NCBI GenBank assembly: GCA_004352715.1
Contig: SCFE01000006.1
Location: 496,037 to 560,036 of the forward strand
Origin: Hofstenia miamia
Lineage: Eukaryota; Xenacoelomorpha; Acoela
DNA: 64,000 nucleotides
Reading direction: 5' to 3'
The notes beneath the pieces are model-generated. The model was not told the origin of the DNA, did not search any database, and worked only from the letters and a program-made list of their open reading frames with translations. A program made the translations under genes and the position numbers. This document shows positions 37,380 through 51,700 of the stretch, piece after piece (positions within the stretch are counted from its first letter, which is position 1; every line of letters begins with the position of its first letter).

Positions 37380-40300
37380 TTGGAAAAATGCCTATCAAAC
37401 TTTGAATTAAAGTTAAACTAGATATTTCCAGTTTTGCAAACGCTTAGCAAAGAATCGTTGGTTATTTGTTGAAAACCTTAAACATTACATTTATTCGTTT
37501 ATAAACAGTACCTTATAACACGTCTTAACCTCAGTTTGAAATGATTTTAATTTAATCATTAGGTCAAGATAAGGGCAACATATCTTAGTTTTTTGGTCAA
37601 TTTTTAAGGCCAAAGTTCTAAACTTTTAGGCCAAAAAAATAATCGTCCTAGGTATGATGAATGCACTGAAAAACAATATACTGTTTAGTGCAACTAACTG
37701 AAAAGAACTTGAGTTCAAAAAATACATCGTAAGCAATTACTAGCAATTTTATCAAATTACGAAATTCTGTAGTCCCATATTTTAAGGTAGGAATATTTGA
37801 CTACAACCCTTAAAATCAATTTATTAACACTGAGTTAAAAGTAGAATGATTCATAAAGATAGAAAGGACATACATTAAACGAAGGCTTGCGAGTGAAGAT
37901 GTTTGCCAAAGAAGATCTTTTATCAGATTTATCAGATGCCTGATCACTGATGTCTAAAAGAAATCGTTTTAAATTCATTGCTTTGTGTTAAGACCTTATT
38001 TAAACACCCTAGAAATCCAAATTAGTAGCAAATGATAGCACAGATGTTTTAGTAGACAAACATATTTAGCGCTATAATACAACAAATAGGAAAGATTTCA
38101 ATGGAGTTTTATTCCAAGTGGACTGGAATGATATTCAAAATTATTTATGTATTTACATTTCCAGTTTCCCTCATACCAATTATTTTAGATTGCAACTGCT
38201 AAGAGGGAGATGACTTTGAAATTGAAAAAGCAAAATATAAACCTGTTCAATTAATTCAAATAAGCACGCGTTTAATGCAAAATATAATCCTTAGAAAAGC
38301 CAACGTAAATGCGCAGAAATAGTTTAACCTTTATATAGTACAAACGGTTTTCAGCATTATAAAGAAACTTTCTCCAAGCCTATTGTGAAATTTTCTACAT
38401 CCGGAGATACAGGCACATCAACTGGTGAACGCATTCAAAAGAAATTTTGAAAATTTGTACTGAAGTGTATTGCTGGGGCTGAAGTACTTGAAGAGCTTCA
38501 ATATTTTCACTGATAATTTCATTTTTGTAAAAAAGTTTTAAATTCTCACTCTCTAAACTTTAAGTATTCTGGAGGTCGAAAACCAATAGGAGCAACAACT
38601 AAAATTAACTGATTCTTTTTATGTAGATCGATCACACAAACCCATTGAGGCGTGTCTTGTGCAAACTTAGAAGCTGCGACACGCCTCAATGGAACAATGA
38701 TTGGTGGCGATTTAAACGAAAACGAAAGAGGAGCACTAATTTCTCTTGTGATGCTTTATGATTTTAGATATCTTAATTAGTTCCTGAATCAAAAGCGTAT
38801 CCAATTTTTTCAAGAAACTAACAAATTATAATAAAAATTCCAAGATAATTCAAGTTTAAACATAACAAATTTTATCATGAAAATAGGTAACACTTAACTA
38901 AATAAAAGTTTAATCCAAACCAACAATTTTTAAATGCGATAGACAAAGCACTAAACATTAATAAAACGAAATACAATTTCAGAAATTCAAAAGTTAAGAT
39001 AATATAATAGGTATGAGCACTATTTTGCAATTTATTTAAATATATAAAAACAATTTTATAAAAAAACTAACCGAAAGAAGAACTGAGGTTGAAAAAACTT
39101 CGAGAGCGCGGAGTGACTTTCTTTTTTGTTGGTGAACGATCAAACCCAATGAGAGACTGAAGCGATGCTGTCATCTTAGCTTTATTTGGCAACTGCAACG
39201 ACAGAGGGCGATCGAACTTCTAAAACAGGCTGTAAGCAAAGAATGCAAAATCAAATGCAAGGGGAACTTTAGAATGCAAGTTATATGAGGGCAACAATTG
39301 TTAGCTCTAGCCTGATGATCGCATATTTCAGCAACATGTGGCTTCTGTTTAATATGAACTTGGGTAATTGACAACAATTCCACCATATTGTGGAAAAATG
39401 CTACCTTAACCTTGATTGGATAAACTTAAAAATGCGAATGGAATTCAGTTAAAGACATACCTTTTGAGTTGCCTAGAAAAAGAAAACAGCTAAAAACTAT
39501 AAGCGTAAACAAAGAAATTAATGTTAATTAATGTTTATTTGATAAACCTAATCCAGTGCTGGCATTTGTAATGTCAATCTCTCGATAATATAAACCGTGA
39601 AATCCAGACAAATGTCCAAAAAACCTCATTATTTTACTCTTGCAAAGAAAAACTTCAAAATTTGTTGTAGCATTAATCAATACTCAACACACCAAAGCAG
39701 AACCGTAACCCCCAATAAATGAATATTTATAATCAAAACAATTCCATTTTTCAGCATTTTACTGAAAAAATTATATTCAAGCCATAAATCAAGCACATGT
39801 CATTGCGACAGATGAATATTTAAGCAGTTGGTTCGCAAAAAGTCTTAGGCTTTTAAATCCAAAGTATTAGTATTAGTATATATATATATATATATATATA
39901 TACCGCTTGAAAATTTAATGAAAGTTTGGATTGAAATCTACCTATAAATCCTATCATCAAAAGTAAAGGCTCTATAGAAAAATAATTGATCTTAGGATTA
40001 AAATGAGAAAATAAAGAATTTCAAAAGAAATTAAAATACAAACGATTTGTCATTCAAAAATGAAAAACTTACCTTGGGATTAGCCAAATGCAGAGCACTA
40101 GTTAAGACAATGTGAACTTTTAAATTCTTAGGGTGCTTAAGGAGAATCCGCAGGCAAGCATTAGAGTCTGAATTTAGGACTAAAGAGACATTTTGCAGTA
40201 TAACGGCGATTGCGCAACACATGCATTGATATTAAATCAGCTAATAGTTTCCATAGCAACATTTAAAACTAATGTCTTATATTTAAAATAATTTTTTCAC

Positions 40301-43300
40301 TGATACCTGGATGTTAAATTTTGCACCAAATTTAAAACATGTGACATGTATTGCTGAAAAATTCATAAAATATCATAGCATTGTTAAGAACAAAAGCAGA
40401 ATTGATGAAAATTTAAATATATATATATTAGCGTTGCTTAGATATTTATATTATAAATTGAATGGCAATCTACTAAAAGTAATGAGAAATATCTCTTGAC
40501 ATGTTTAATCAGTGAATTATTGTTTCTCATTGAATACATGCCAGTTGCTATGTGGGATGTTTAACAAGTAACGAATCAAGTTTGTAAAAATGTGAAACGG
40601 TGCAATCATAATTCGTTTATTTAAACAAAGTATCTACATCAAATTTAGTTACACAACATATGTAGCAAATATGATCAGATATATATATATATATANNNNN
40701 NNNNNNNNNNNNNNNNNNNNNNNNNNNNNNNNNNNNNNNNNNNNNNNNNNNNNNNNNNNNNNNNNNNNNNNNNNNNNNNNNNNNNNNNNNNNNNNNNNNN
40801 NNNNNNNNNNNNNNNNNNNNNNNNNNNNNNNNNNNNNNNNNNNNNNNNNNNNNNNNNNNNNNNNNNNNNNNNNNNNNNNNNNNNNNNNNNNNNNNNNNNN
40901 NNNNNNNNNNNNNNNNNNNNNNNNNNNNNNNNNNTATATATATATATATATATATATATACTTATATATATTCAAACTTGAATATATATCCACTTCGAAT
41001 TCATTTTGCCTAGTAAACAATAACTGTGTGTATTTATTTTGTACAAACTATTTTTTCCCGCATTTCTTTATAGAATCCTATGAATGAACATGTTAGAACA
41101 AAACAAATAATTTTGGGTCATTAAATTTTTTGTTAATCCCTTTTTACATCTTAAAGTGCTTTGGGGCACGACATTTTTTCAACATCGTGAAAATATTATT
41201 TTAGAATTTTATTGCGTAAAACCCATCTATTTATAGGTCAGGAAAAAAAGTTCAAAAGTCATACCCCTAATATATATGGGCTATTCCTAAAATATGTTTT
41301 TAGAAAATTTCCGAAAGCTTGGGGTTCCAAACATGGAGAAAGTATAAAATATGCTTAAGAATAATCAAGAAAAATACAAAATACAAGAAAAGTCATGCCC
41401 TCTAAATTGTAGGATTTTTCGAGTAATTCTATCCAGGTGTATTTTAAAACAAATAAGAATGCCAGTTTTTAAATGTAATGTTGTGTAATTGCATCAATAT
41501 AAAGAAACCTTTTAAGCTCCAATAATGTTTTAGGTATTCTTTTGCTTTTGGATAAAACACCAGTGCAGTGTGAAGATCTGGGTGTGCAACTGGCGGTTCG
41601 CGGGCCACAATCCAGCCCGCCAAACATTTCTGTTGGCCCTATCTATTATATTTTTTGAGAAGTAATATCAATATACTTTTTAAAAGATCAGTTTTATTTC
41701 CATCTTCTAATTTAAATGCGGATTTGTTTATGGCGACATGCGTGCTCATTGTGAGAGTGCGCAACAGGATGGGTGACAATCTTTCCCTCCACGAACACCC
41801 CTGCTCTAGATAGATGCTAGTATCAAAATTTTAATTTAGAAACCAAGCAGAGACCCAGGCATTGCGATTCCTCAAAAATTAGCTTAACATGAGACCAATG
41901 ATCTGGTAAAGAAAAATTAAAGTACTAAGAGCAACAGAAATATCTTTGAGCTTAGCTTTTTACTAAATGCACAGTCTTGCTGGCAAATTTATGTTTGAGG
42001 CATCCAAGTCTTCATGCTAGTTGAAACTGGTGTAGTTAAGTTATGAAATCCATGTGTATCTTTCGTCTAGGATGTTTTCGAGTGTTCTTATAAAATCATA
42101 TTATCATTTTTTACGGAATTACAGCAATTTTTTATCTTGATAATTAATTGAAAGCAATATGCTATATTAGAGCAAAAATTCCACAACAATAATCACAATG
42201 CAGGGTATTTTAAGTTTCATACCCTATAAACTATATATCTACTAATGTATCTGCTGTTATTAGAATTTTTGGAAATTACGTTAATGGCATTTCAACAGTT
42301 GCACCAAATGTGTGAGCTCTATATTTTTAAGGCAGGTGAGGTTCAATCATTTTCCTAAATTATTATCAAAGTATAACTTGGAATTTATGCAAAATCGAAT
42401 TGAAACGACCTATGAGATTCTCCACAAAATATTTAAGGTATACATTTATGCAAATAAAAGCTAGTGCTAGTCTTCTTAAGACACTTTTCATTCAAGGCTA
42501 ACAAAAGGTTTATAAAAACCACTGAAAATACATTTTTATTTCGATTTTCACATAAAGCTTATGTAGTTTATGAAAATGGTGCGGGGGAGGAGAGAAGTGA
42601 GGACAACCGTCCTCCCTGTTTGATGAACGAATAAGATTAAGGACAGACGCGTTTTTTATTAACATTATTTGTATAATATTTGTCCACCATTCCGCACTAA
42701 AACTAGAAAAAATAAATTTTGGAATAACCCGAATATATATAATTGAATTTAACTGAAATATTAAAACTTGAAAAATGAATTTTCTCCCATTTAACTAATG
42801 CACTCGATTTATAATTCCGTAATGAAAACACACGATTTGAATAAATGAAATGTTTGCATTGCGCAAAGGATCGTAATATTGCGCAACTCCTAGTATAAAT
42901 ACTCAGTGAATTTCTGACAACGCACCCGCCAACATGCTACATTACACAGTATGGAAGTGGGTCGTGATCTCACAAAGAATAGACTACTTCTTGAAATTTA
43001 AATAAAGCTTTCTTCGAAACTTCTCTATAAACTCCGTTTATGGAACCTCTCGGTGTGTGCACATTAGACTGAAGCATAACCGCTAATTCCAATAGGAGCC
43101 AAGGTTAGGGTCTAGGATGTACACACCACCAATTACAGCTAAATATACACAGGTTTAATCTGTGAATTTTAGCTAAAATTGGCTAGAAAAAACTTCAGCT
43201 TTACAAGTAAGTGTTTCTAATGAAAACAGCTCAATACATTAAAGTTTTAATGTTGTTAGCTCGATAGAAATTTCAAACCAAACTTATATAAGTATTTCAT

Positions 43301-45726
43301 GATGAGATTCCGTACGAGCTCAAATAAACAAACCATTTGCAGATTTCATTGCATTGGTTGTGTTTAAATAACTTATTTACTTAGAAATATTATGTGTCGG
43401 AATCAATTATGGTGAGTTTATTAGGTGCTCAGTAAAGAAATACAATTAGATATAGAACTCATTTCGACTGCACTATAACTGTTCACACCTAAAAAGCATT
43501 TATATAGCCAGTAATCCTTATATGTTAGAGAATCAAAATAGGCTAGGAACCAATTATTTCTATGAGAGAACCACCAAGTTTTCCAAACGAATTTTGATCG
43601 TTTCATGAGGTATGTCTGTAATCAAGGATGTAAAATATCGCTATATTCGAGTTGCAACAATTGATAATCACAATAACCTGAAATTTTGTGTCAATAACAT
43701 ACATATATTTGAGCAATGAATTTTCCAAACGCTGACAAAAAAACATTTTCTGTTTGACAATAAATTATTTGAGTTTTCATATTTAATTGGGTAGCTTCGT
43801 GTGGCACTCATTAAATGTTAAATCATGTGCTTTGGCTAAACTGAATAGGTCTCCGCTCATAATGCAGAATTCAACAATCAGCCAAAGGCACTTTATACTT
43901 TTAGTTGCTAATAATAAAATTGACTAAAAATTTTTCTACATTTCATCTTCGTCATACGAATTATTGTTAAAAAAATTGGGACAGAACGTTTTGGTAGGGC
44001 TTACTCGATGCTTTTTGCGTTTAGACATCACAGCCAGACACGTTCCAATGATATACAGCATTTCCACAGTGCTTAAAGTATTATACACAACCAACCTAAC
44101 AGAAAAAGTAAACTTAAATTGGAACAAGCACAGTTATCTCATACAAAATACTGAAAAAAAGAACGTACTTTTGAATATTCAATATTTAAGAAATACTATA
44201 GATTATTATCTATTATTATAACATCCATTGTCAATAATCTAAATACAGATGATCATTTTTGCAGCTCTGTTGGTTACTAACAGAATTAGCATTTTTCGCT
44301 TTAATTGTATCAAATTATTGCGAACTTATCAATATTTTGAAAAAATAGTCAATTTTATTTCTTGCATACGAATTGGTTTGAAAGCTGCGTGATAATTAAT
44401 TGCATTTTAAGGAAGATTGCTGAAATAAATAATAAATGAAATCAGGCAAATAGGGTCGCAAATATCCAGATAGCAATCGCGATCAGCGTTAATATAGAAA
44501 TATTTCAGACAATATTTTATTTCCCCACAATTTACTTTGCCTATCAACATAAATGTAGCTAAGTCGCAAGAGGTTCTAGGAGATTACACCAACAGCAAAC
44601 AACTCTTGCTATAGTTATCTTGTTATGGTACCGCCGACTTCAATAACATACAAAAAATTATGTCAAACTCCACTCACTCGCATTGACTAAGTCTCCCACT
44701 TTCAAGATATAAATATAAATTAGTAGTAATTCGGCGAAAAAGAAAACCATCTGTTAAGATATTACAAGTATGAAATAGTTGAAAATCCAATTTTTCGTAT
44801 AGTTACTATAAAAGCATCTGATTCTAGAACGTCAGTTTTTATAAATTATTCTATTCCATGAGAAAATTGCATGGCATTTTCTGGTGGTGGTACCTTCAGT
44901 AAAACTCCAAAAAATTCACAAAATATAGCAACCAACTATGACAACAGTTGCTACATTTTGTGATTCTTTGCCAAATAATACACAATACAGAACATAGAAC
45001 GTATATTGGTCTAAGTATCGGTTTTAACAATGAAGGTATTTGGAGTTGAGATGTTTACTAGATAAATCCTCAAAAAGGCAATGATGCACGCCTTTAGTCA
45101 CTTCTGCAAAATCATTACAAGCAGATGCTCAACTATTGCTTTACAAGATGACTATGTGTTCCCAATATTGTTGAGACACTGACAGATATGTAAGTTATTA
45201 TCTCTGCCGATAACAAAACCTTGATTCCGCCAATATATAAAATTAATTGAGAAATATTCACTTTTATTTACTCAAAAATGGTATAAAAATCTTTCCTCAA
45301 TTTGCCCTTTTACTCCAGATACATGTAGTAATGAGATCATTCCCGATACAGGTTCCTTGCATTATCATTGATTCTCGTTGGTAGGCAACACTAGTTATGT
45401 AACAAATTTGAACATTGACGACATTCCTCACTGAATCATAGAAGCTGCCGGCATGTCTGAACAAGAACTCAGTAACTTTAAAATGGCTTAAGAGAATTTT
45501 GTATAAACATATACAAACAGTATTTCAGATTTCCTTGTTGATGAAGCTCTGCTAAGTTGATGTGGTCAACAGCAAACATATCCAACAACTTAAAACAACA
45601 CAGTCGAAGCAAATTACGCGATCATAAATCTATGGATCTAAATTGAAAACTATCAATACAGATATCCACCACGATAGCTTTCGAACTGCACTATATTTTC
45701 TACTGGGGTTTGCAAAATTAAACTTG

Positions 45727-45760
<34 letters not shown>

Positions 45761-48700
45761 GATTTTGGTTTAAAATTTGGTATTGACAATAGAGAAATCA
45801 GAAACTAGATAACCGTTGAATGCTGATTACTACGATGTAACACAGGTTCTTAAAATTGGTAGAGCTGAGAACATTTGCGTTCACAAAGAGCAACCAGAGG
45901 AAATTTAGATACACAGTAAGATATTGTATGCTAGCACCTTCTCTGACATTATTACGAACAAACTTTATCAATGGATGCTAAAGTTGATCTTTATGTGATG
46001 TGTAGTCCATTGACAATTATTTCTATTTTTCTTTAGTTTGAGCATGTGGGCTTACTGCTCGTATTGTGACGTGTAATAAGTAACTGAGAACATTGTTAAA
46101 TACAAGTCAGTAAAATGGGAATTTGTCACATTAAAGTATCCTGGTTCCAGGGTAGACAAAACGTGAAAATTTTACAAAAAAACGTTTTAAACGTTTAAAA
46201 CAACGTTTTTTAAACAGTGTTTATTAAATCATGTTTTAAACAGGTCCTGTTCAAAACATGCAAACCCTGTCTGGTTCAGACAAAAAGAAATAATTTTCAG
46301 GTTAGATTTGAGCCGATGCAAACCACAGTATAACCAAGCTGCTTACATTTGAAAATTAGGTGTGTTTTTATATAAATTAAAAATGATAAATCGGTGTTAA
46401 AAAATTAATTAATGTTTATACAGGACTTTTGTTTATAGATTTTCTTTAAAGTCCTCGCAAATGCAACATATTTCCTAAAAATGTTTTTTGACAGAATCTT
46501 AGCTAAAGCACACAATGTCTTTTAATACTTTATATCTAATATAGAGTACTTATTCTTGCTATACGGAAAATTTAAAATGTAAGTATAATGTCAAAATGTC
46601 AAGATTATTTAATTATATAAAACAGTAAAAAAAGTTGTTGAACTGTCATTGTCAGCCACAAAGACACGTCATATGTTACGTGTGCCGCATCTGTCATCGT
46701 TTTCAGAATCGATCAAGCACAAGCTAAAAATATGCCAATAGAGAATACTACTAAAGCAAACGATGTTTTATAATTGTTGCTTCATTCTTTGATGATAAAG
46801 AACTGCAATGGGAAATCACACAGATGTCTGCACGGGAGGGCACTCTGAAACTACTTGATTCTCAAAATGGATTAATCGCGTTCTGCAACAAAGGTTAAAC
46901 TTGCTCTAATAATTTGAGTTATTAAGTTCGTCAAAGCAAGTGCTACCAACACAAGATTGTTTACCACTTGTGGAATTGATTGAAGCTACTTACGAAACTT
47001 TGTTGTTTTACATACAGCAGCTCGTATTTGATATAAGAGAGGAAATGAGGAAATAAGGCAATTTCATGAATCAAATTTGAAACAGGATCTTCAAGAATTT
47101 CATCTGACACTGGCATACCTTGTGGGCATTTTGAAATCTCTAAATTCTGAATCTGCTTTTGGAAAGCAGGAATACAAATTGTATGAATGATTAGCAAAAC
47201 TGGAACTGTGGCAGTCAGTAGTAAAAAAAATAAACGCGTCTCACTTCCCAATTTTAAAGAATCCTCGTGAGAAAGAAGTACCGATCTTGAAACCCAACTG
47301 AAGTTTGAAACTAAATCTTTTCTCCAATAGTTGAAACAAGAATTCGAGTATCAGATTACAACATAGATGAAAAAGGAATCTTACCACTGAGTACATTCTT
47401 CCTGATAACTTTCACGAAAATTTTATAGAAATGAAATGCAATTCAATTGTCAAAATATATGCACACTTAAAAAAATACAGGTGGTGCAATTCTATAGACC
47501 CAACAATTTTTTTGTTTCACATACACGTGCGAAAGTGGACTTTCTGCCCTGATCAATGTGAAACAAAGTGTCGAAGCAAACTAAATGCCGAAGCCGATGT
47601 GCGACATGCTATGCTTTCTACAAGCCGCGCATAGAGCTTTTAGTATCTAACAAGTTACTACATCCTTCTAACTGACAAAGTAAATCTCTGTTTCAGTTAT
47701 AATTTTTCAATATTAAATGAAGCGCGAATGATGATGATTTTTATCAAAGGGAGGGAGGAATTTCTAGAACCTCTGATGTTTCATTTAAGAACAAATAATA
47801 ATGAATATGAGGGTTCGACAACATCTTTGTAAAATGAATAACTTATTTAAAAATTAAAGATTACTAAGCACAGCCTAAACAGTATCTATTACCTACAGAA
47901 GATACGAATGTGAGGCAGTATTAGTGATCCAAAAACTTACCACATTTAAAAGCCAGTAAAAATATTCAAAAAATCTTTTTATATCAAATAGACTTCAATA
48001 AAAGCTCTTCATTAAAAGGTTGAATGATTGGTAAACTCTAAATTGATATTATATTTTTACTTTTTCAAAAATTTTGTTAGCAAGGCAAATCTCTAAAACT
48101 AAGAATAATACATTCATTATTTTTTAGTTATACACATACTATTCTAAAAAAAGTTAGTATTTATATTAGCTTCAGGAGGTAGATCAGGAGGTCATCGAAT
48201 ACTTATTTTCTCAATGTGTTCACTTTATCATCGACCATCACTATGTCAAATATTAGCGTTGTTGTGGTCTTGGAACACATTATTGAAAATGTTTTGGCAT
48301 TGCTGGCATCAACACATATTATGACGTCAGACAAAAAGAATATCAACTTTTTGTTCTCTTAGTATTCAGTAATACGCAACATTTAATCCTGCAAATTTCA
48401 CTGTTTAGTGATGAATAAAATTGATTTGGAGCGTTTCTCGGTTGTAAAGTGAAAAAAGCTCAGCTGAGATAGGGTTAAAGTCAGTAGACAACGCACTCCA
48501 TAAAATTCAATTAAACCTAAATTGGAAGTTTATATCCAAATTCAAGTGAGCCTGAAAGTGAATTTATTTGCTTAGGATATAGTTAGACCATGTGATTGAT
48601 AGAAGAGCAATTACAAAATCACGTCGAATCGCAATTTTTAACTTGGGTGGTTAGACGTGTGATTCTACCAAAATGTGCTGGATCACACGTGACCAATCAC

Positions 48701-51700
48701 ATAGTCTAACCGCCCGTATTATGCACAATCCTTTCGAAGACTAAGTTCATTGATGGAATGTACAGTTGCGCTCTGTTATAAAGCGAAACAAATTAGTCTC
48801 AGACTAGACTTTAGAGTCCTAATTCAGCATTCGGATCCAACTCGATTCGAACAATTAGATAATTTCCGAATCTCGAATCCTATAAAATACGTCATTTGGG
48901 AAAACCCAGCTCAACTATTCTCTAACATAGAAAATTAGGAATCTCAATTGATTATTGTGTTTTTGGATATCTAATGCTGCAATGATTACTGCGATAAATA
49001 TAGGAATGTCTACATAAAGATTGACTCACTTGAATTTGCTAATGCAAAACCTATAATGCTTAGTTGATAATCTCTTGGAAAATAAATAAAATCTCAAAGT
49101 TTGACTTAAGGACACACTACGTTGCTATGCAGATGTTTATTTAACATTTACAAGTTAGCTAAATGCGTGTGTTTGTGATGATTTAGTCTATTTTAAGAAT
49201 GTTATTTAAGTCACGAGCACGAGCACCGTTGTCATGGTACAACTTCGTCATATTGCGCAACGCTCCATATAAATACTCCGCCAATTTCTAATAGATTTAC
49301 ACACCACCAACATGCTATTTCACACAGTGTGGAAGTGGGTTGTTTCTTTACAACAGTGTCACCAACAACCTGTATTTTAATGCATTCTTCGAATCTTCTC
49401 CATAAACTCCGTTTATGGAACCTCTCGGTGTGTGCACATTAGACTGAAGCATAACCGCTAATTCCAATAGGAGCCAAGGTTAGGGTCTTGTATGTACACA
49501 CCACCAATTGTAGTTAAATATACACAGGTTTAACCTGTGCATTTTAGCTAAGATTGGCTAGAAAAAACTTCAGCTTTACAAGTAAGTGTTTCTAATGAAA
49601 ACAGCTAAATTAACAGATTAAAGTTTTGAGGCTTTTAGCTGGATAGAAATTTCATTTTAGATTACATAATTACTTCATGACGAGATGCCGTACGGAACTT
49701 GAACAAAGCATTTGCCAAACTGCAATAGATTTAACTATATATTACACTAAAAAACGTATGACATCAGTCACCGCCATAAACTAATGGTTCGTTACTAAAG
49801 GCAATAAGCACATTAAGAGAAATATTTAGGTTTTTGAAATAATTTTCATTCCCTTAGTATAACTAAAAATCTTACGCTCTTTTCTCTGAAGAATAAGTAT
49901 GGCAATGAAAATGTAGTTGATAAGATTTAAATTGGAGCTGTAGGCGAATACGCCATCCCACAAACGTAGCACTTCAATCAAACCAAATTCGCGACTGAAC
50001 ATTAATCTCAACCATCTTCTAAAACAACAAGCCTACTACAACAATCAACCCATAAATTGTCACGTATAGCTACTGTTAAAAAATTGAAATTATGAAAATA
50101 AATGGGAAAAAGAAAAATCTTCTTAATATCAATGAGATAACAAGGAAAATTAAATTGGTGTCCGCTATGCCATCTAGCGAAAATTAGTAATACAAAATGT
50201 AAAATGAACAATATCTACACCTTGTTTTTACAAATATTGCTCTTCCGTAATAATGCTTAGCAACCAATTATCATAAGTTATATTTTTATAAAAAGCTTAT
50301 TCACTGTAGTTTGCGCCGCCCTATTGATTGTATCAGATAAAGGAAAACGGGAATCTCCCACAAGATTTACAAGAGAGTAGTTTACGTTGAGTACCAATTA
50401 AAAGCTGTATTAAGAATGTGAATTTTAATGACGATGACGTGAGCCGACAACGTCCAAAAGTAAAAGCATGATATTCAGAGGAGCAGTGGTAAGATTTAAA
50501 TATGGACGCTCCAGTTACAAATACTGTGAAAAAATTGAGCGGTTTAGGTTTTTTAGCTACCTGCTATCGGCATTAGCAAAACGCTATTAAAATGCACCCT
50601 CTTAAACTATATTTTCATTTACATAAATTAAGATGTTGGAGAGGTAAAACAAAATTACGCTTCAACTTGACAAACATTTTGGCATTTGCTCCAAGAATAC
50701 TGCATCTTTTCTTGGAAATAGCATTATATGTAACTGCTTTTGCTGAAAATCTGACAAAATAATTACCTCATACTATCAATATATAAAATCCGACTACATT
50801 CTAATAATGTTATATATGGAAGAACTGCTTCAAATCGCAAATCAGAAGAGATAGTTCAATTCATATGGTTTGACTACCAAAATATTCGCAGTGTTGCTTT
50901 AAGTAAAATCAAAATTCCAAATCATTCATTATTGACTCTGCCTTTTGGTATAGACAAAATGCAGTTCCATTTCTGACCGAATGTCAATTACTTTAGGTTT
51001 TTCAGTTATAGTTTAAAGGTTTTAACTGAATTAGAGCTGAATATGGACAAAGGAACGTCATGCGGTAAATTGGAGTCGGTTCATTTGGTGTACTTATGCA
51101 AAGATCTTGAAAATTACTATTTATAAATTAACTTAATTTTAGCTTTCGTATTATTTTTCATTATCGTAAGGAAGCGTTCCCAACCAATGATTTTCAAACA
51201 TTTTGTAGAAAACCAATTCAATTGTTGTTGACAAAACGTATTGATACATTTTTAAAACCAAAAACTAATAGGATTTAAATTGTTCTATTGACAAATCGTT
51301 TATTGGAAAGTAAAGTCAAGTTGATGATTTATTCTCGATTTTTATTGCCACTGCATATGTTTGGTATATACTCTTCATTGAAAATTAGTTACAAATGTAA
51401 AAGCACTTTTAGATGTCAAATCACGCAGTATTTATAGCAAATGATTTCTCAACAAAGCAAATAATTTTTTTTACCTTACTGTATTGATCTGGTGTAATTC
51501 CTTAAATCTATAAATTTTTTGCAAAAAATAGGACAGTTGGGAAGTTTTGATTTTGTTAAAATCTTTTGTTGTGTTGCGGTATTAGCAAAGTGATAAGAAT
51601 AGCCAAAATTCTATCCAAAGTTATGCTTTGGGGAGCACTGTCAAATTCGTAATTTTATTTGAAAATTATATCCGAAGGAACGATTAACAGTAAAACATAT

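Larger units (their letters stand above)
42870..43345 (+). ncRNA. Candidate structured RNA unit, copy A
   Basis: Paralogue of 49240-49725. Parts in order: TATTGCGCAAC, TATAAATACTC (42894-42904), a short ORF (42934-43005), then a 207-bp core (43025-43231) that is about 96% identical to copy B while the upstream flank is far more diverged. The core has CTATAAAC/GTTTATGG, a long-range arm (GGTGTGT...ACACACC enclosing AGAC...GTCT and TAACC...GGTTA), and AGCTAAA/TTTAGCT enclosing CACAGGTTTAATCTGTG. A GTAAGTG donor-like site follows at 43207. It lies antisense in a TBC1D5-like intron. No known RNA family recognised; a promoter/5' UTR of a gene family is the alternative. Confidence 0.5.
49240..49725 (+). 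ncRNA. Candidate structured RNA unit, copy B
   Basis: Same architecture as copy A: TATTGCGCAAC, TATAAATACTC (49268-49278), short ORF (49312-49380), core 49400-49606 and GTAAGTG at 49582. Changes relative to A keep the plus-strand pairing: CCATAAAC/GTTTATGG (Watson-Crick here, wobble in A), AGTTAAA/TTTAGCT (wobble here) and CACAGGTTTAACCTGTG (Watson-Crick here). On the minus strand the wobble states would be A-C mismatches, so a plus-strand transcript is favoured. Confidence 0.5.

Noticed and set aside
40649-41087. ORFs around 40.7-41.1 kb
   Set aside because: TA repeat plus N gap, giving artificial Tyr-Ile runs.
43025-43231. Spliced-leader RNA gene
   Set aside because: The donor-like site is about 300 nt after the TATA-like box, far too long for a leader exon, and no clear Sm site was seen.
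43936-44221. ORFs on both strands near 44 kb
   Set aside because: No family, no splice context, low-complexity composition; located in an intron.
43025-49606. Reading the paired 207-bp blocks as LTRs of a retrotransposon
   Set aside because: Core and flanks diverge very unequally, the 6 kb between them has no gag/pol, and no TG..CA ends or target duplication were seen.
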